Translations under genes and position numbers: made by a program
Part shown: one piece after another, positions 15,246 to 23,894 of the stretch
Layout: every line of letters begins with the position of its first letter
How positions within the stretch are numbered: the stretch's first letter is position 1
NCBI GenBank assembly: GCA_964529795.1
Contig: CAZGXM010000036.1
Location: 1 to 26,708 of the forward strand
Reading direction: 5' to 3'
From: CAZGXM01 sp964529795
GTDB lineage: Bacteria; Bacillota; JADQBR01
Length of the DNA stretch: 26,708 nucleotides
The notes under the pieces: generated by a model
What the model was told of the DNA's origin: nothing
Databases searched by the model: none
Seen by the model: only the letters and a program-made list of their open reading frames with translations

Positions 15246-16093
15246 TGAACACCATAAAGATACAAGAACATGGTAAACGGAAGGAAAAGCCGTTTAGTAT
15301 GGGAGAGAAAAAGTTGCGAGCTATGTTGGATAAGATACGAAACGGAGAGATCAGCGTTGATGAAGCTATGAAACAAATCACATTTTTACCTTATGAAGAC
15401 GTGGGTTTTGCCAAGATTGACCACCACCGTCATTTGCGTCAAGGCTTTCCGGAAGTGGTCTATTGTGAGGGGAAGACCACTGAACAGGTAATTGCCATTA
15501 TGAAGAAACTTGATGCTGCTACTGATGGAAACATACTGGCAACAAGGGCTTCCCAGGACTTGTACAATGAAGTAAAAAAAGTTCTGCCGGATGCGGAGTA
15601 CCACGCACTGGCTCGAGTAATTACTCTAACTAAGGGACCGCAGTTTCAAAGGGGTAATGTGCTGGTTGTCAGTGCAGGAACAGCTGATCTTCCGGTAGCT
15701 GAGGAAGCGGCCATCACCTGCCAAGCTATGGGAAATAAAGTTGAGAAGTTATATGATGTGGGAGTTGCGGGTCTGCACAGGTTTTTGAGCAAAAGGCATA
15801 TGCTTTATTCTGCTAACGTTGTCATTGTGGCAGCAGGGATGGAAGGTGCCCTTGCCAGTGTGGTAGGTGGGATGCTTGATAAACCCGTTATAGCGGTTCC
15901 CACAAGCATTGGTTATGGTGCAAGTTTTAACGGTCTTGCTGCCCTTTTGAGCATGCTTAACAGTTGTTCTTCCAATGTGGTTGTTGTCAATATTGATAAC
16001 GGTTTTGGCGCGGGTTATACAGCCAGTATCATCAATAGAATGGCCTCTAGGGATAATGAACATGATGTATTACAAAATATTGGTGAAATATAG
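15245..16093 (+). CDS. larB: LarB, pyridinium biscarboxylate synthase (nickel-pincer pathway)
   Basis: LarB carboxylates and hydrolyses nicotinic acid adenine dinucleotide, the first step to the nickel-pincer nucleotide. The 282-residue protein shows the full family pattern: an N-terminal helical part (AMLDKIRNGEISVDEAM), FAKIDHHRHLRQGFPEVVYCEGKT, the NCAIR-mutase-like core (VVSAGTADLPVAEEAA, YDVGVAGLHR, VVAAGMEGALASVVGG, VPTSIGYG), and the active-site Cys241 in LNSCSSNVVVVNIDNGFGAG. ATG 15245 overlaps the previous stop as TGATG, with GGGGAAG just upstream; GTG 15242 is an alternative. It is split from larE by mftA, SDR, AOR and a MoaD-like gene. larC is broken 13 kb upstream. Confidence 0.95.
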   Translation: MNTIKIQEHGKRKEKPFSMGEKKLRAMLDKIRNGEISVDEAMKQITFLPYEDVGFAKIDHHRHLRQGFPEVVYCEGKTTEQVIAIMKKLDAATDGNILATRASQDLYNEVKKVLPDAEYHALARVITLTKGPQFQRGNVLVVSAGTADLPVAEEAAITCQAMGNKVEKLYDVGVAGLHRFLSKRHMLYSANVVIVAAGMEGALASVVGGMLDKPVIAVPTSIGYGASFNGLAALLSMLNSCSSNVVVVNIDNGFGAGYTASIINRMASRDNEHDVLQNIGEI

Positions 16094-16113
16094 TATTTAG
16101 GGGTGGGTATGTC

Positions 16114-16356
16114 TTGGAAGTGACAGTAAGACTTTACGGCGGCCTAAAATGCCAAAACAAAGACTTGCCCTGTTGCGGGGACCGGGAGTTCCAACTGCGC
16201 ATAGAACCAGGCACAACCATATCCCAGCTTCTTGATTACTTAAATATTAGTAACCAGGCGAAACTTGTGCTTCTTAACGGGCTGTTCAAACAGCTGTCAG
16301 ATATAATATCAGACGGTGATGAAATAGTAGTTTTTCCCCCGGTGGGTGGCGGCTAA
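16114..16356 (+). CDS. MoaD-type sulfur carrier with C-terminal Gly-Gly-Gly
   Basis: An 80-residue beta-grasp sulfur carrier: VTVRLYGGLKC at the start, DGDEIVVFPPVGGG at the end. The terminal glycines would be adenylated and thiocarboxylated to give sulfur to tungsto/molybdopterin, presumably for AOR. It is the competent partner to the tail-less MoaD-like protein encoded just before larB. A pair of cysteines (CC at about 20-21) is unusual. TTG 16114 is the only start with a suitable ribosome binding site (GGGGTGGG, 6 nt). The stop overlaps a 26-codon ORF (TAATG). Confidence 0.88.
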   Translation: MEVTVRLYGGLKCQNKDLPCCGDREFQLRIEPGTTISQLLDYLNISNQAKLVLLNGLFKQLSDIISDGDEIVVFPPVGGG

Positions 16357-16436
16357 TGGAAACAGTAATTTTATTTAGCTCGATCAGGACTAGTGATTTG
16401 GAGGCAATGGCTAATGAACTTGAAAAGCAGGTATGA
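16356..16436 (+). CDS. Possible 26-residue coupled small ORF before mftB
   Basis: ATG 16356 overlaps the preceding stop (TAATG), with GGTGGGTGGCGG upstream. The reading frame gives METVILFSSIRTSDLEAMAN and a few more residues to TGA 16434-16436, overlapping the mftB start in another frame. The product would be a short amphipathic helix. It could be a small protein, a translational coupler for mftB, or chance. I do not recognise it. Confidence 0.3.
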   Translation: METVILFSSIRTSDLEAMANELEKQV

Positions 16437-16692
16437 AGTAAAACCGGACATTAGGTTCAGGCATGAGGACTTTGGCGGAATTATTTACAACCGTAGTGAT
16501 GACCGCCTTTTATTTTTCACCTCTCACCTGGCCATTAATCTTCTTTATCTAGCTGGACAGGGCACAGTTGAAGAGATTGCTGGGAAGCTTGGCTCAAACC
16601 TCCCTATAATAAAGGGTCTAGGTAGCCATGTTTTAAAGGTTTTAAATCGTCTTGAGGAGTTGGGGATAGTTTATGAATCTGGATATGGATAA
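16414..16692 (+). CDS. mftB: MftB, mycofactocin precursor-binding chaperone
   Basis: MftB is the PqqD-like RiPP recognition element that binds the MftA leader and presents it to MftC. The 92-residue protein has the family opening YEVKPDIRFRHEDFGGIIYN and then helices of a winged-helix-like RRE (LLFFTSHLAINLLYLAG, EIAGKLG, VLKVLNRLEELGIV). GGAGG at 16400-16404 sets ATG 16414; the in-frame GTG at 16393 is upstream of it and less likely. Its end overlaps mftC by 20 nt, the normal coupling of these two genes. Confidence 0.92.
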   Translation: MNLKSRYEVKPDIRFRHEDFGGIIYNRSDDRLLFFTSHLAINLLYLAGQGTVEEIAGKLGSNLPIIKGLGSHVLKVLNRLEELGIVYESGYG

Positions 16693-17695
16693 GATCAATC
16701 TAAGAGCGCCCATTTGTATTACTTGGCAGATTACCGGCAAATGTAATTTAAGTTGTATTCATTGTCTTTCCGAAACTACTACTGGGGAAAAGCAAGAATT
16801 AAATATTAATGAAGTCAAACATTTTATTGATGATTTGGCGAATATGAAAGTATTCTACATCAATGTTGGGGGCGGAGAGCCCCTCATTCATCCGAATTTT
16901 TTTGAAATTGTGGATTATGCCAGAGAGAAAGGCATCTTTATACAGTTTAGTACTAATGGAACCCTTATAAACACTGAAACTGCTACTGAGATAGCAAACC
17001 GCGAATTAAGAGTTCAGGTAAGTATTGATGGGTGGAGCGCAGCTGTTAATGACAGTATTCGCGGGAAGGGTTCCTTTAGGAAAGCGGTTAAGGCCCTAAA
17101 GCTGCTGCGAGGCTTGGATGTAGCTGTCTCAATTAATTGTGTTGTAACAAGGGAAAACCTGCCTGGCTTAGATAATTTGTATCAACTAGCAACCGCTTAC
17201 GGCGCCAAGCTGAGATTATCAAGATTACGCCCATCAGGTCGTGCTCATGATAAATGGCGGGATTTGGTGCCAGGCCGGAGGCAGTATCTAAGCCTTTATA
17301 ACTGGCTAAAAAAACATCCTGAGGTTACTACGGGGGATTCCTTTTTCTTCCTGTCACCATTTGGAGAGTCCTTACCAGGTTTAAGTTTTTGCGGAGCTGG
17401 TAAATTAACCTGCTCAGTGAGTTCTACAGGTGACGTATACCCTTGTGCTTTTACGGCTCATCCCTCTATGGCTGCAGGTAATGTTAAAGAGAAACCCTTA
17501 TCGCAACTTTGGCAGGACAAAGTTCTATTAAAGAAAGTTCAGGAGAGTAAACCTAAGCTATGTACATCTTGTCTCAGTTATCATAAATGCCGGGGTGGAT
17601 GCAGGGGAGCCACATATTTAGTTCATGGAAGTTGGGAGATGCCTGATCCAGAATGTATAAGGGGAGAAATCGATGAAGAATGCACAGTACAATGA
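16673..17695 (+). CDS. mftC: MftC, mycofactocin radical SAM maturase
   Basis: A radical SAM/SPASM enzyme that oxidatively decarboxylates the C-terminal Tyr of MftA and then links it to the adjacent Val. The SAM-cluster motif is C24-x3-C28-x2-C31 (CNLSCIHC), followed by GGGEPLIHPNF. The SPASM domain in the last 110 residues carries the auxiliary-cluster cysteines (FCGAGKLTCSVSSTGDVYPC; LCTSCLSYHKCRGGC; PEC). Length of 340 is typical. ATG 16673 lies inside the end of mftB; an in-frame ATG at 16685 is possible. The next gene overlaps by 23 nt. Confidence 0.95.
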   Translation: MNLDMDKINLRAPICITWQITGKCNLSCIHCLSETTTGEKQELNINEVKHFIDDLANMKVFYINVGGGEPLIHPNFFEIVDYAREKGIFIQFSTNGTLINTETATEIANRELRVQVSIDGWSAAVNDSIRGKGSFRKAVKALKLLRGLDVAVSINCVVTRENLPGLDNLYQLATAYGAKLRLSRLRPSGRAHDKWRDLVPGRRQYLSLYNWLKKHPEVTTGDSFFFLSPFGESLPGLSFCGAGKLTCSVSSTGDVYPCAFTAHPSMAAGNVKEKPLSQLWQDKVLLKKVQESKPKLCTSCLSYHKCRGGCRGATYLVHGSWEMPDPECIRGEIDEECTVQ

Positions 17696-19622
17696 AGTTT
17701 TAAGGAGCCTGCAGATTGGTGCGGTTAAACTCCCGAACCGGATAGTATTTGGGTCCCATCCGACCAACTTTGCCAAAAACAATACGCTGACCAAACAGCA
17801 TAGAGCCTATTATCGGGAACGGGCTAAGGGTGGTGCAGGAATGATAGTGTTGGAAGAACAGGTAGTTCACTCTTCCGATCTGCCTTATGAAAAGGCATTG
17901 TTTGGATATTTGGAAAGCATGGTGCCCGAGTACCGGCGAATAGCAGAGGAAGTTCATAAGTATGGAACGGTATTAGTTGCTCAATTAAATCATAGCGGTA
18001 TGCAGTCGGAAGGCAGCACCGCTATGAAAGAACTTTGGGCTCCAAGCCCGGTTCCCGATGTGGTATCCCGAGAAGTACCCAAGGCAATGGAGGAAGAAGA
18101 TATCAAAGAAGTGATTGCCGGGTTTGTTGAAGCGGCCGGATACACAGTAATGGGTGAACTGGACGGGGTGGAAATAAATGCCTCTCAATTTTCTTTAATT
18201 AGGCAGTTTTTATCGGGACTGACAAATCACCGGGGAGACAGCTACGGTGGTGATTTAACTGGCAGGCTTCGCTTTTTAAAAGAGGTACTGCAGTCAGTAC
18301 GGGAAACCCTGGGAAAGGATAAAATACTAGGGGTAAAGCTTTGCGGGGATGAATTTGCCCCATGGGGGGGCATTACTCCTGAGGAAGCAGTTAATATAGC
18401 CCGGGAACTGGAAAAGTTGGAACTCTTGGATTATTTAACTGTTTCTGTAGGTAGTCTTTATTCACTCCATCTTTCTATGGGTACTTACTACAGTGACAAA
18501 GGTCTTTCGGTGGACGTTGCCTCTAAAGTGAAGGAGGCGGTTAATCTGCCGGTTTTTGCGGAAGGAAGGATACACCAACCTGAGTATGCAGCCCAAATTA
18601 TCGGCCAGGGACTGGTGGATGGTGTTTATATGAACCGGGCGTTGATATGTGACCCGCAGCTTCCCAATAAGCTGCACCGGGGTGAACCTGACAGAATCAG
18701 AACCTGTATTTCTTGCAACCAGGGATGCCAGGTGCGCCGCGCCATGGGAGCCCCCCTTTCGTGTGTTTTGAACCCACTGGTAGGCCTTGAGGAGCGGGAA
18801 GAAATGTTCGGCAGAAAACCTGCCGGGAGGGTAAAAAAGGTACTTGTCGTTGGTGGTGGTCCTGGTGGTATGGAAGCAGCCATAACGGCAGCTTCCCGGG
18901 GACACAAGGTAACCCTTTGGGAAGCCGGGTTATCTCTGGGCGGCCAGATGGCTTTAAATACTGCTATCCAGGAAATTTCCGCAGTATTGCAGGCCTGGGA
19001 AAAGGAGATGGAGGAACATAATGTTCAAGTTGTCACGGGAAAAGAATGTGGGCCTGAGGATGTTAAAGCTGAGTTACCAGATGCGGTTGTCCTGGCCACG
19101 GGTTCCAAAACAAAGAAACCAAATGGTATTTGTGAAAATACTCTTGTAATATCGTCCTTGGAAGTGGTCAAAGGATCAGGCAACTTTGGGAAGACTGTCT
19201 TATTCTGGGATGAGATTGGCAACCAATTGATGGCTCGAGCAGTTGAAAAGTTGCTGGATAGGGGTACTAAGATTTATTTTGTTACACCGGACCTGTTTGT
19301 GGGAAATCAACTAGCTGCTACTATGGAGCTTTCTACATGGAACCAGCGGTTCATGTCAGCTGTAGCAAAGATATTTACTTCATCAAAGGTTAAAAGCATA
19401 AACGGTTCTGAAGCGGTAATTGAAAATAAGTTTAACGGTGAGATTCTAACTGTAACCGGTATTGATGCCCTTGTTTATAATTGTGCGCCAAAGCCAAATG
19501 ACCAGTTGTACTTAGCATTAAAAAATGATGTTGATGAGATTTATAGGGTGGGAGACTGCCTCGCACCCCGGGGTCTCAAAGCGGCAGTTAGGGAAGGGTT
19601 TATGGTAGGCTATAGTATCTAG
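17673..19622 (+). CDS. Mycofactocin-system FadH/OYE family oxidoreductase (first copy)
   Basis: A 649-residue flavoenzyme of 2,4-dienoyl-CoA reductase architecture: an N-terminal FMN barrel (LPNRIVFGSHPTNFAKNN; AQLNHSGMQSEG), [4Fe-4S] ligands C345, C348, C352 and C364 (CISCNQGC, then SC), and C-terminal FAD/NAD(P) domains (VLVVGGGPGGMEAAITAASRG). Two such genes are a known companion of mycofactocin loci, as two paralogous subfamilies. The reaction is unknown; reduction of an activated C=C bond, or electron exchange with mycofactocin, is likely. ATG 17673 overlaps mftC. It resembles its neighbour over the whole length, so the pair arose by duplication. Confidence 0.92.
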   Translation: MKNAQYNEVLRSLQIGAVKLPNRIVFGSHPTNFAKNNTLTKQHRAYYRERAKGGAGMIVLEEQVVHSSDLPYEKALFGYLESMVPEYRRIAEEVHKYGTVLVAQLNHSGMQSEGSTAMKELWAPSPVPDVVSREVPKAMEEEDIKEVIAGFVEAAGYTVMGELDGVEINASQFSLIRQFLSGLTNHRGDSYGGDLTGRLRFLKEVLQSVRETLGKDKILGVKLCGDEFAPWGGITPEEAVNIARELEKLELLDYLTVSVGSLYSLHLSMGTYYSDKGLSVDVASKVKEAVNLPVFAEGRIHQPEYAAQIIGQGLVDGVYMNRALICDPQLPNKLHRGEPDRIRTCISCNQGCQVRRAMGAPLSCVLNPLVGLEEREEMFGRKPAGRVKKVLVVGGGPGGMEAAITAASRGHKVTLWEAGLSLGGQMALNTAIQEISAVLQAWEKEMEEHNVQVVTGKECGPEDVKAELPDAVVLATGSKTKKPNGICENTLVISSLEVVKGSGNFGKTVLFWDEIGNQLMARAVEKLLDRGTKIYFVTPDLFVGNQLAATMELSTWNQRFMSAVAKIFTSSKVKSINGSEAVIENKFNGEILTVTGIDALVYNCAPKPNDQLYLALKNDVDEIYRVGDCLAPRGLKAAVREGFMVGYSI

Positions 19623-19639
19623 TAAAGGAGAGGTATTTA

Positions 19640-21592
19640 TTGAATGTAGATTATCATTATCTGTTTTCCCCCATTCGGGTGGGACCGGTTATGCTGAGAA
19701 ACCGGATTGTATTTCCGGCACACCTTACCAATTATGCAGTCAATAATCTTCCTGCATCCCGTCATGCATATTATTATGGGGAAAGGGCCCGTGGGGGTGC
19801 GGGGTTAATAATAACTGAGGAGCAGTCAGTTCATCCCACTGACTTGGCATATGAAAAACTGATTGATGCTTATGATCCAAAAGTAATTCCTGGTTACCGC
19901 AAAATTACTTACGAAGTGCACCGCCACGGTGCAAAAGTATTTGCCCAGGTCAATCACAACGGGCAGCAGGCTTCAAGCACTTTTTCCAGATTACCGGTGT
20001 GGGGACCGTCCAGTATTCCCGACCCGATGTTTCGTGAAATACCTAAAGCTATGGAGCAGGAAGACATTGACGAAGTGATTAGGGGATTTTCCCTGGTTGC
20101 AGGCCATGTTAAAAAGGGCGGGTTTGACGGAATAGAAGTTCAAGGTTCACATAGTTCCTTATTGAGGCAGTTTATGTCCCCCTTAACCAACGAACGAACC
20201 GATAGTTACGGGGGTAGTTTTGAGAACCGAATGCGGTTTACGGTAGAGGTTCTCACTGCTTTACGCCGGGTTACAGGAAAGCATCTGGCCTTGGGGATCA
20301 GACTTAGCGGCGATGAGTTAGTGGACGGTGGATTAACTTTGAAAGACATGAAAAAAGTGGCCGCCTACCTTTGTGAGCTAAAATTGGTTGACTTTATAAA
20401 TACCAGTATTGCTAATTTTTATAACCTTTTTATGGTGGAAGGTTCCATGCATGTACCGCTAGGCTATTCCACGCATTTATCTGCAGGATTTAAAGAAGTA
20501 GCAGATGTGCCAATTTTTACTGCAGGGCGTATTAACGCCCCGGCGCAGGCGGAACGGATACTGGCATCGGGACAGGCTGACTGCGTTTGCATTGCTCGGG
20601 GACAGATATGCGACCCGGAGTTTTCCAGAAAAGCCTTGGAAGGACGTCAGGAAGAGATACGTCAATGTATTGCCTGTAACCAGTGTTGTGCCGCAAGGAT
20701 CGGGCTAAACAGGGATTTAGGATGTATGCAGAACCCCGTTTCCGGAAGAGAGGAACTTTACCGTCAATATACTCCGGTTAAGCCACAGGATCAAAAGAAG
20801 ATTATGGTAGTGGGCGGCGGGCCTGCCGGTATGGAGGCTGCCAAGGAAGCTGCCCGAAGGGGCCACCGTGTTACTCTATATGAAAGAGATAGTTTTTTGG
20901 GCGGACAAATTAATATCTTGACAAAAGTACCTAATAGGGAAGAATTCTCTGACGTAATCCGCAACCAAACTATAGAAATGAAGAAATACGGGGTGGAGAT
21001 CCAGCTTAATACGGAGGTTACAACAGAGTTGGTGGAACAGGAAAAACCTGACGCGGTGATTGCTGCTTTGGGATCAGAAGCCGGGCAGTGTTATTTACCT
21101 GGTACCGACCAACCCCACGTAATTACTTTTTATGAGGCACTGGGCGGTAGAGAAACCGGGGATCATGTTCTAATTCTTGACGAGATTGGTTTTCACCAGG
21201 CTACAAGTACGGCGGAATTTTTAAGCTACTTAGGGAAACAAGTAACCATTATCACCGCAGGACTCTATGTAGGACCTGACCTGATGCCAACTATGGATCT
21301 GCCTTTATGGTACCGCCGGGCACTGGACCAGGGGATTGAACTAATTACCGACAGTATTATCCGGTCCATTAATGAGAACTCGGTGACAATATTTAACCAT
21401 TACAGCGGGAAAGAAACAATCCTGAAAGAGATAGATACTGTTGTCCTGGTTACACAGCCTGCGGCTCGGGAGGACCTTTATCACGAGTTGAAAGGAAAAG
21501 TTTCGGAACTTTACCGTATTGGCGACTGTCTGGCCCCTCGAAGGGTGGAGCATGCCATTTTTGACGGGTTTAGAGTCGGGCGAACTATATAA
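19640..21592 (+). CDS. Mycofactocin-system FadH/OYE family oxidoreductase (second copy)
   Basis: A 650-residue paralogue of the preceding gene: FMN barrel (LRNRIVFPAHLTNYAVNN; AQVNHNGQQASS), cluster ligands C343, C346, C350 and C362 (CIACNQCC with an extra Cys349), and FAD/NAD domains (IMVVGGGPAGMEAAKEAARRG). Near the barrel active site the first copy has NHSGMQ and this one NHNGQQ, so the two probably differ in substrate. TTG 19640 is preceded by AAGGAGAGG. The next gene, an electron transfer flavoprotein alpha subunit, starts 12 nt on, suggesting that these flavoenzymes exchange electrons with the ETF/FixCX chain. Direction of flow cannot be told. Confidence 0.92.
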   Translation: MNVDYHYLFSPIRVGPVMLRNRIVFPAHLTNYAVNNLPASRHAYYYGERARGGAGLIITEEQSVHPTDLAYEKLIDAYDPKVIPGYRKITYEVHRHGAKVFAQVNHNGQQASSTFSRLPVWGPSSIPDPMFREIPKAMEQEDIDEVIRGFSLVAGHVKKGGFDGIEVQGSHSSLLRQFMSPLTNERTDSYGGSFENRMRFTVEVLTALRRVTGKHLALGIRLSGDELVDGGLTLKDMKKVAAYLCELKLVDFINTSIANFYNLFMVEGSMHVPLGYSTHLSAGFKEVADVPIFTAGRINAPAQAERILASGQADCVCIARGQICDPEFSRKALEGRQEEIRQCIACNQCCAARIGLNRDLGCMQNPVSGREELYRQYTPVKPQDQKKIMVVGGGPAGMEAAKEAARRGHRVTLYERDSFLGGQINILTKVPNREEFSDVIRNQTIEMKKYGVEIQLNTEVTTELVEQEKPDAVIAALGSEAGQCYLPGTDQPHVITFYEALGGRETGDHVLILDEIGFHQATSTAEFLSYLGKQVTIITAGLYVGPDLMPTMDLPLWYRRALDQGIELITDSIIRSINENSVTIFNHYSGKETILKEIDTVVLVTQPAAREDLYHELKGKVSELYRIGDCLAPRRVEHAIFDGFRVGRTI

Positions 21593-21604
21593 TGGAGTGA
21601 TATC

Positions 21605-22597
21605 ATGGCTAAGGTATTAATGGTACTGCATACTGATTCTGATGGTATCGAGGAGACGTCCAACAAGTTATGCGGCAGTATAAGCAGTTCCGGCAGGTTG
21701 GATAAGAACATGGAACTTGAAGTGGCAGTGTTGGGCGCGTGCCCCGAAGGTCCGCTTAAAGCACTTGGGCAATTTGGGATTGGCAGGGCTTACCGGCTAC
21801 CTGGAAATTACTCCTCTCCTAAACAAAAGGTAGAAGTTCTTCTTCAAGTGGTTACAAAAGTTCAGCCGGAATTAATTTTGCTCCCGGCTGTTTTAGAAAG
21901 CAGGGAGATGGCACCGCTGTTGGCTTTGCACCTTAAAGCCGGATTTGTTTCCCACTGCATAAGTATAGCTTACCAAGATAAACAGCTGCTTGTTGTTAGA
22001 GAAGCATATCAGGGTCAGTATCAGGTAAAGTCAAAGTTAACTGCTGCAGTCAACGTGCTAATTATGAGTGATGTAAACCCGGGAAATATCAATAGTGCTC
22101 AGTATGCGGAAGCAGAAATTGTTAATCAGTTTGCATCATTTGAGCTGCCTAAAGAAACCGCTTTGGAAGTAATGGAAACCTTTCAGCTGCCGACCCATCA
22201 AATTGGTATTGATGAAGCTGATGTAGTATTGGGAATAGGCCGCGGGGTTGAGACAAAGGAGGATTTCCAAATGATGGAGGAATTGGCTTATGCCATAGAG
22301 GCTCCCATTGGCGGTTCAAGGCCAGCAGTTGATGCGGGCTGGATTCCTTTTGATAGACAGATAGGGCAAACCGGTAAAATTATAGCACCAAAGCTGTATT
22401 TGGCAGTGGCTGTTTCCGGTGCCCAGCAGCATATTTCCGGAGTAGAGAAAGCGAAAATTATTGCTATTAATAAAGACTCCCAGGCACCAATTTTTCGAGT
22501 TTCCGACCTGGGGGTGATAGGGGATTTTAAAGAGGTTGTACCGCTTTTAATCCGGAGGTTAAACGAACTGAAGCAGGGGAGGGAAAAATGTGGCTAG
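21605..22597 (+). CDS. fixB: Electron transfer flavoprotein alpha subunit (FixB-like)
   Basis: A 330-residue ETF alpha subunit. The N-terminal domain is a Rossmann-like fold (ELILLPAVLESREMAPLLAL). The C-terminal FAD domain is clear: GGSRPAVDAGWIPFDRQIGQ, KLYLAVAVSGAQQHISGV and KIIAINKDSQAPIFRVSDLG. It pairs with the beta subunit encoded three genes later rather than next door, an unusual order (B-C-X-A). It carries electrons between dehydrogenases and the FixC/FixX proteins. ATG 21605 follows TGGAGTGATATC. It overlaps fixC by 8 nt. Confidence 0.93.
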   Translation: MAKVLMVLHTDSDGIEETSNKLCGSISSSGRLDKNMELEVAVLGACPEGPLKALGQFGIGRAYRLPGNYSSPKQKVEVLLQVVTKVQPELILLPAVLESREMAPLLALHLKAGFVSHCISIAYQDKQLLVVREAYQGQYQVKSKLTAAVNVLIMSDVNPGNINSAQYAEAEIVNQFASFELPKETALEVMETFQLPTHQIGIDEADVVLGIGRGVETKEDFQMMEELAYAIEAPIGGSRPAVDAGWIPFDRQIGQTGKIIAPKLYLAVAVSGAQQHISGVEKAKIIAINKDSQAPIFRVSDLGVIGDFKEVVPLLIRRLNELKQGREKCG

Positions 22598-23894
22598 CAG
22601 GGAGTTAGACGTTATAGTAGTTGGTGCAGGCCCGGCAGGCACGACAGCGGCATTAGTTTTGGCCCGGAAAGGCTATAAAGTGGCACTGATTGAAAGAGGC
22701 GAATTTCCTGGGGCGAAGAACATGTTTGGTGGCGCCCTTTTTGGCAGAGTTCTCAATGATATCATCCCTGAATATTGGACTAAGGCCCCGGTTGAAAGGT
22801 TTATAAACCGGAAGGTAATGACACTGCTGTCGGAAACTTCTTCCGTGTCTTTGGATTTTAATTCTTCATCATTTAAACAACCTCCATATAACGGTTTCGT
22901 TATTCAGCGCAGCAGTTTTGACCGGTGGTATGCCCAAGAAGCGGTAAAGGCAGGCGCTTTACTGTTAAACCAGACTACTGTAGATGACGTCATTAAAGAA
23001 GGAGACCAAGTGGTTGGAGTAGTGGTGCGTCGAGGCGATGGTGAACTACGAGGGAAAATAGTAATCGCTGCGGACGGGGCGTTGTCTTTTTTAGCAAAGA
23101 AAGCCGGATTACGCGGGGAATTTACTGCCCAGCAGTTTTCGGTTGGAGTCAAGGAATATGTTCAGCTCCCGCCTAGTGCAATGGAAGAAAGATTTGGCTT
23201 GATTGGTGATGAGGGTCTGTCCAATGAATACTTGGGTCTAATGGGCGATGGGCTGCATGGAGGAGGATTTCTCTATACTACCAAACATGGTTTAGCTATC
23301 GGAGTAGTTGTCCAGGCCCATTCTTTAAAAGCTAGAAAGGCATCAATTTATTGTGCCCTGGAAACATTTAAGCAGCATCCTTCAGTGGCCCCTTTGTTGG
23401 CGGGTGGACGCTTTTGTGAATATTCCGCCCATATGATTCCCGAAGCCGGGGCCAATATGATTCCCAAACTACATACCGCCGGTATGTTAATATGCGGTGA
23501 TGCCGCTGGTCTGGTACTGGTGGGAGGTGCTTTCTTAGAAGGTGTTAATTTTGCCATTGCTTCGGGGAGAATAGCAGCTGAAACCGCCGCGGCAGCCTTT
23601 GAAAAGGGGAAATTTGATGAACACACCATGGCGCAGTACGAACGCAGGCTAAAGGAAAGTTTTGTACTTAAGGATCTTAATAAGTTTAGAAATGCCATCC
23701 CCATGCTTATGAATGATAGGTTATACGAGGTTTACCCGTCCATTATCTGCCGAACTCTGGAAAGTTGGTTTGCTGTAGACGGGAGCGGCCATCAAAAACT
23801 GGCTGCAGTAGCAAAAGAGTTTCTAAATAAAGAGGTAGGTGTGTGGAAAGCAGTAAAAGACGCATATCAAGCAGGGAGGGCTATGTTATGGTAG
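22590..23894 (+). CDS. fixC: FixC-like FAD protein, ETF:quinone oxidoreductase family
   Basis: A 434-residue flavoprotein of the FixC/ETF-QO group, which passes electrons from ETF to membrane quinone, in some FixABCX systems with electron bifurcation. Visible are the FAD dinucleotide motif VGAGPAGTTAALVLARKGYKVALIERG, GAKNMFGGALFGRVL, and the C-terminal GDAAGLVLVGGAFLEGVNFAIASG. No separate transmembrane helix is seen, so membrane contact would be peripheral. GTG 22590 starts 6 nt after AGGGGAGGG and overlaps fixB. In this operon it is the best candidate for the exit of electrons from mycofactocin or the OYE-type enzymes to the respiratory chain. Confidence 0.93.
   Translation: MASRELDVIVVGAGPAGTTAALVLARKGYKVALIERGEFPGAKNMFGGALFGRVLNDIIPEYWTKAPVERFINRKVMTLLSETSSVSLDFNSSSFKQPPYNGFVIQRSSFDRWYAQEAVKAGALLLNQTTVDDVIKEGDQVVGVVVRRGDGELRGKIVIAADGALSFLAKKAGLRGEFTAQQFSVGVKEYVQLPPSAMEERFGLIGDEGLSNEYLGLMGDGLHGGGFLYTTKHGLAIGVVVQAHSLKARKASIYCALETFKQHPSVAPLLAGGRFCEYSAHMIPEAGANMIPKLHTAGMLICGDAAGLVLVGGAFLEGVNFAIASGRIAAETAAAAFEKGKFDEHTMAQYERRLKESFVLKDLNKFRNAIPMLMNDRLYEVYPSIICRTLESWFAVDGSGHQKLAAVAKEFLNKEVGVWKAVKDAYQAGRAMLW

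Noticed and set aside
16414..17695. PQQ biosynthesis (pqqD/pqqE) instead of mycofactocin
   Set aside because: The precursor ending in IDGICGVY, the mycofactocin-type SDR insert, the OYE pair and the MftF-type glycosyltransferase all point to mycofactocin; no pqqA, pqqB or pqqC is present.
22904..23152. Antisense ORF opposite fixC, typical of several long minus-strand frames in the window
   Set aside because: These mirror the codon pattern of strongly coding + strand genes and lack ribosome binding sites and recognisable domains.
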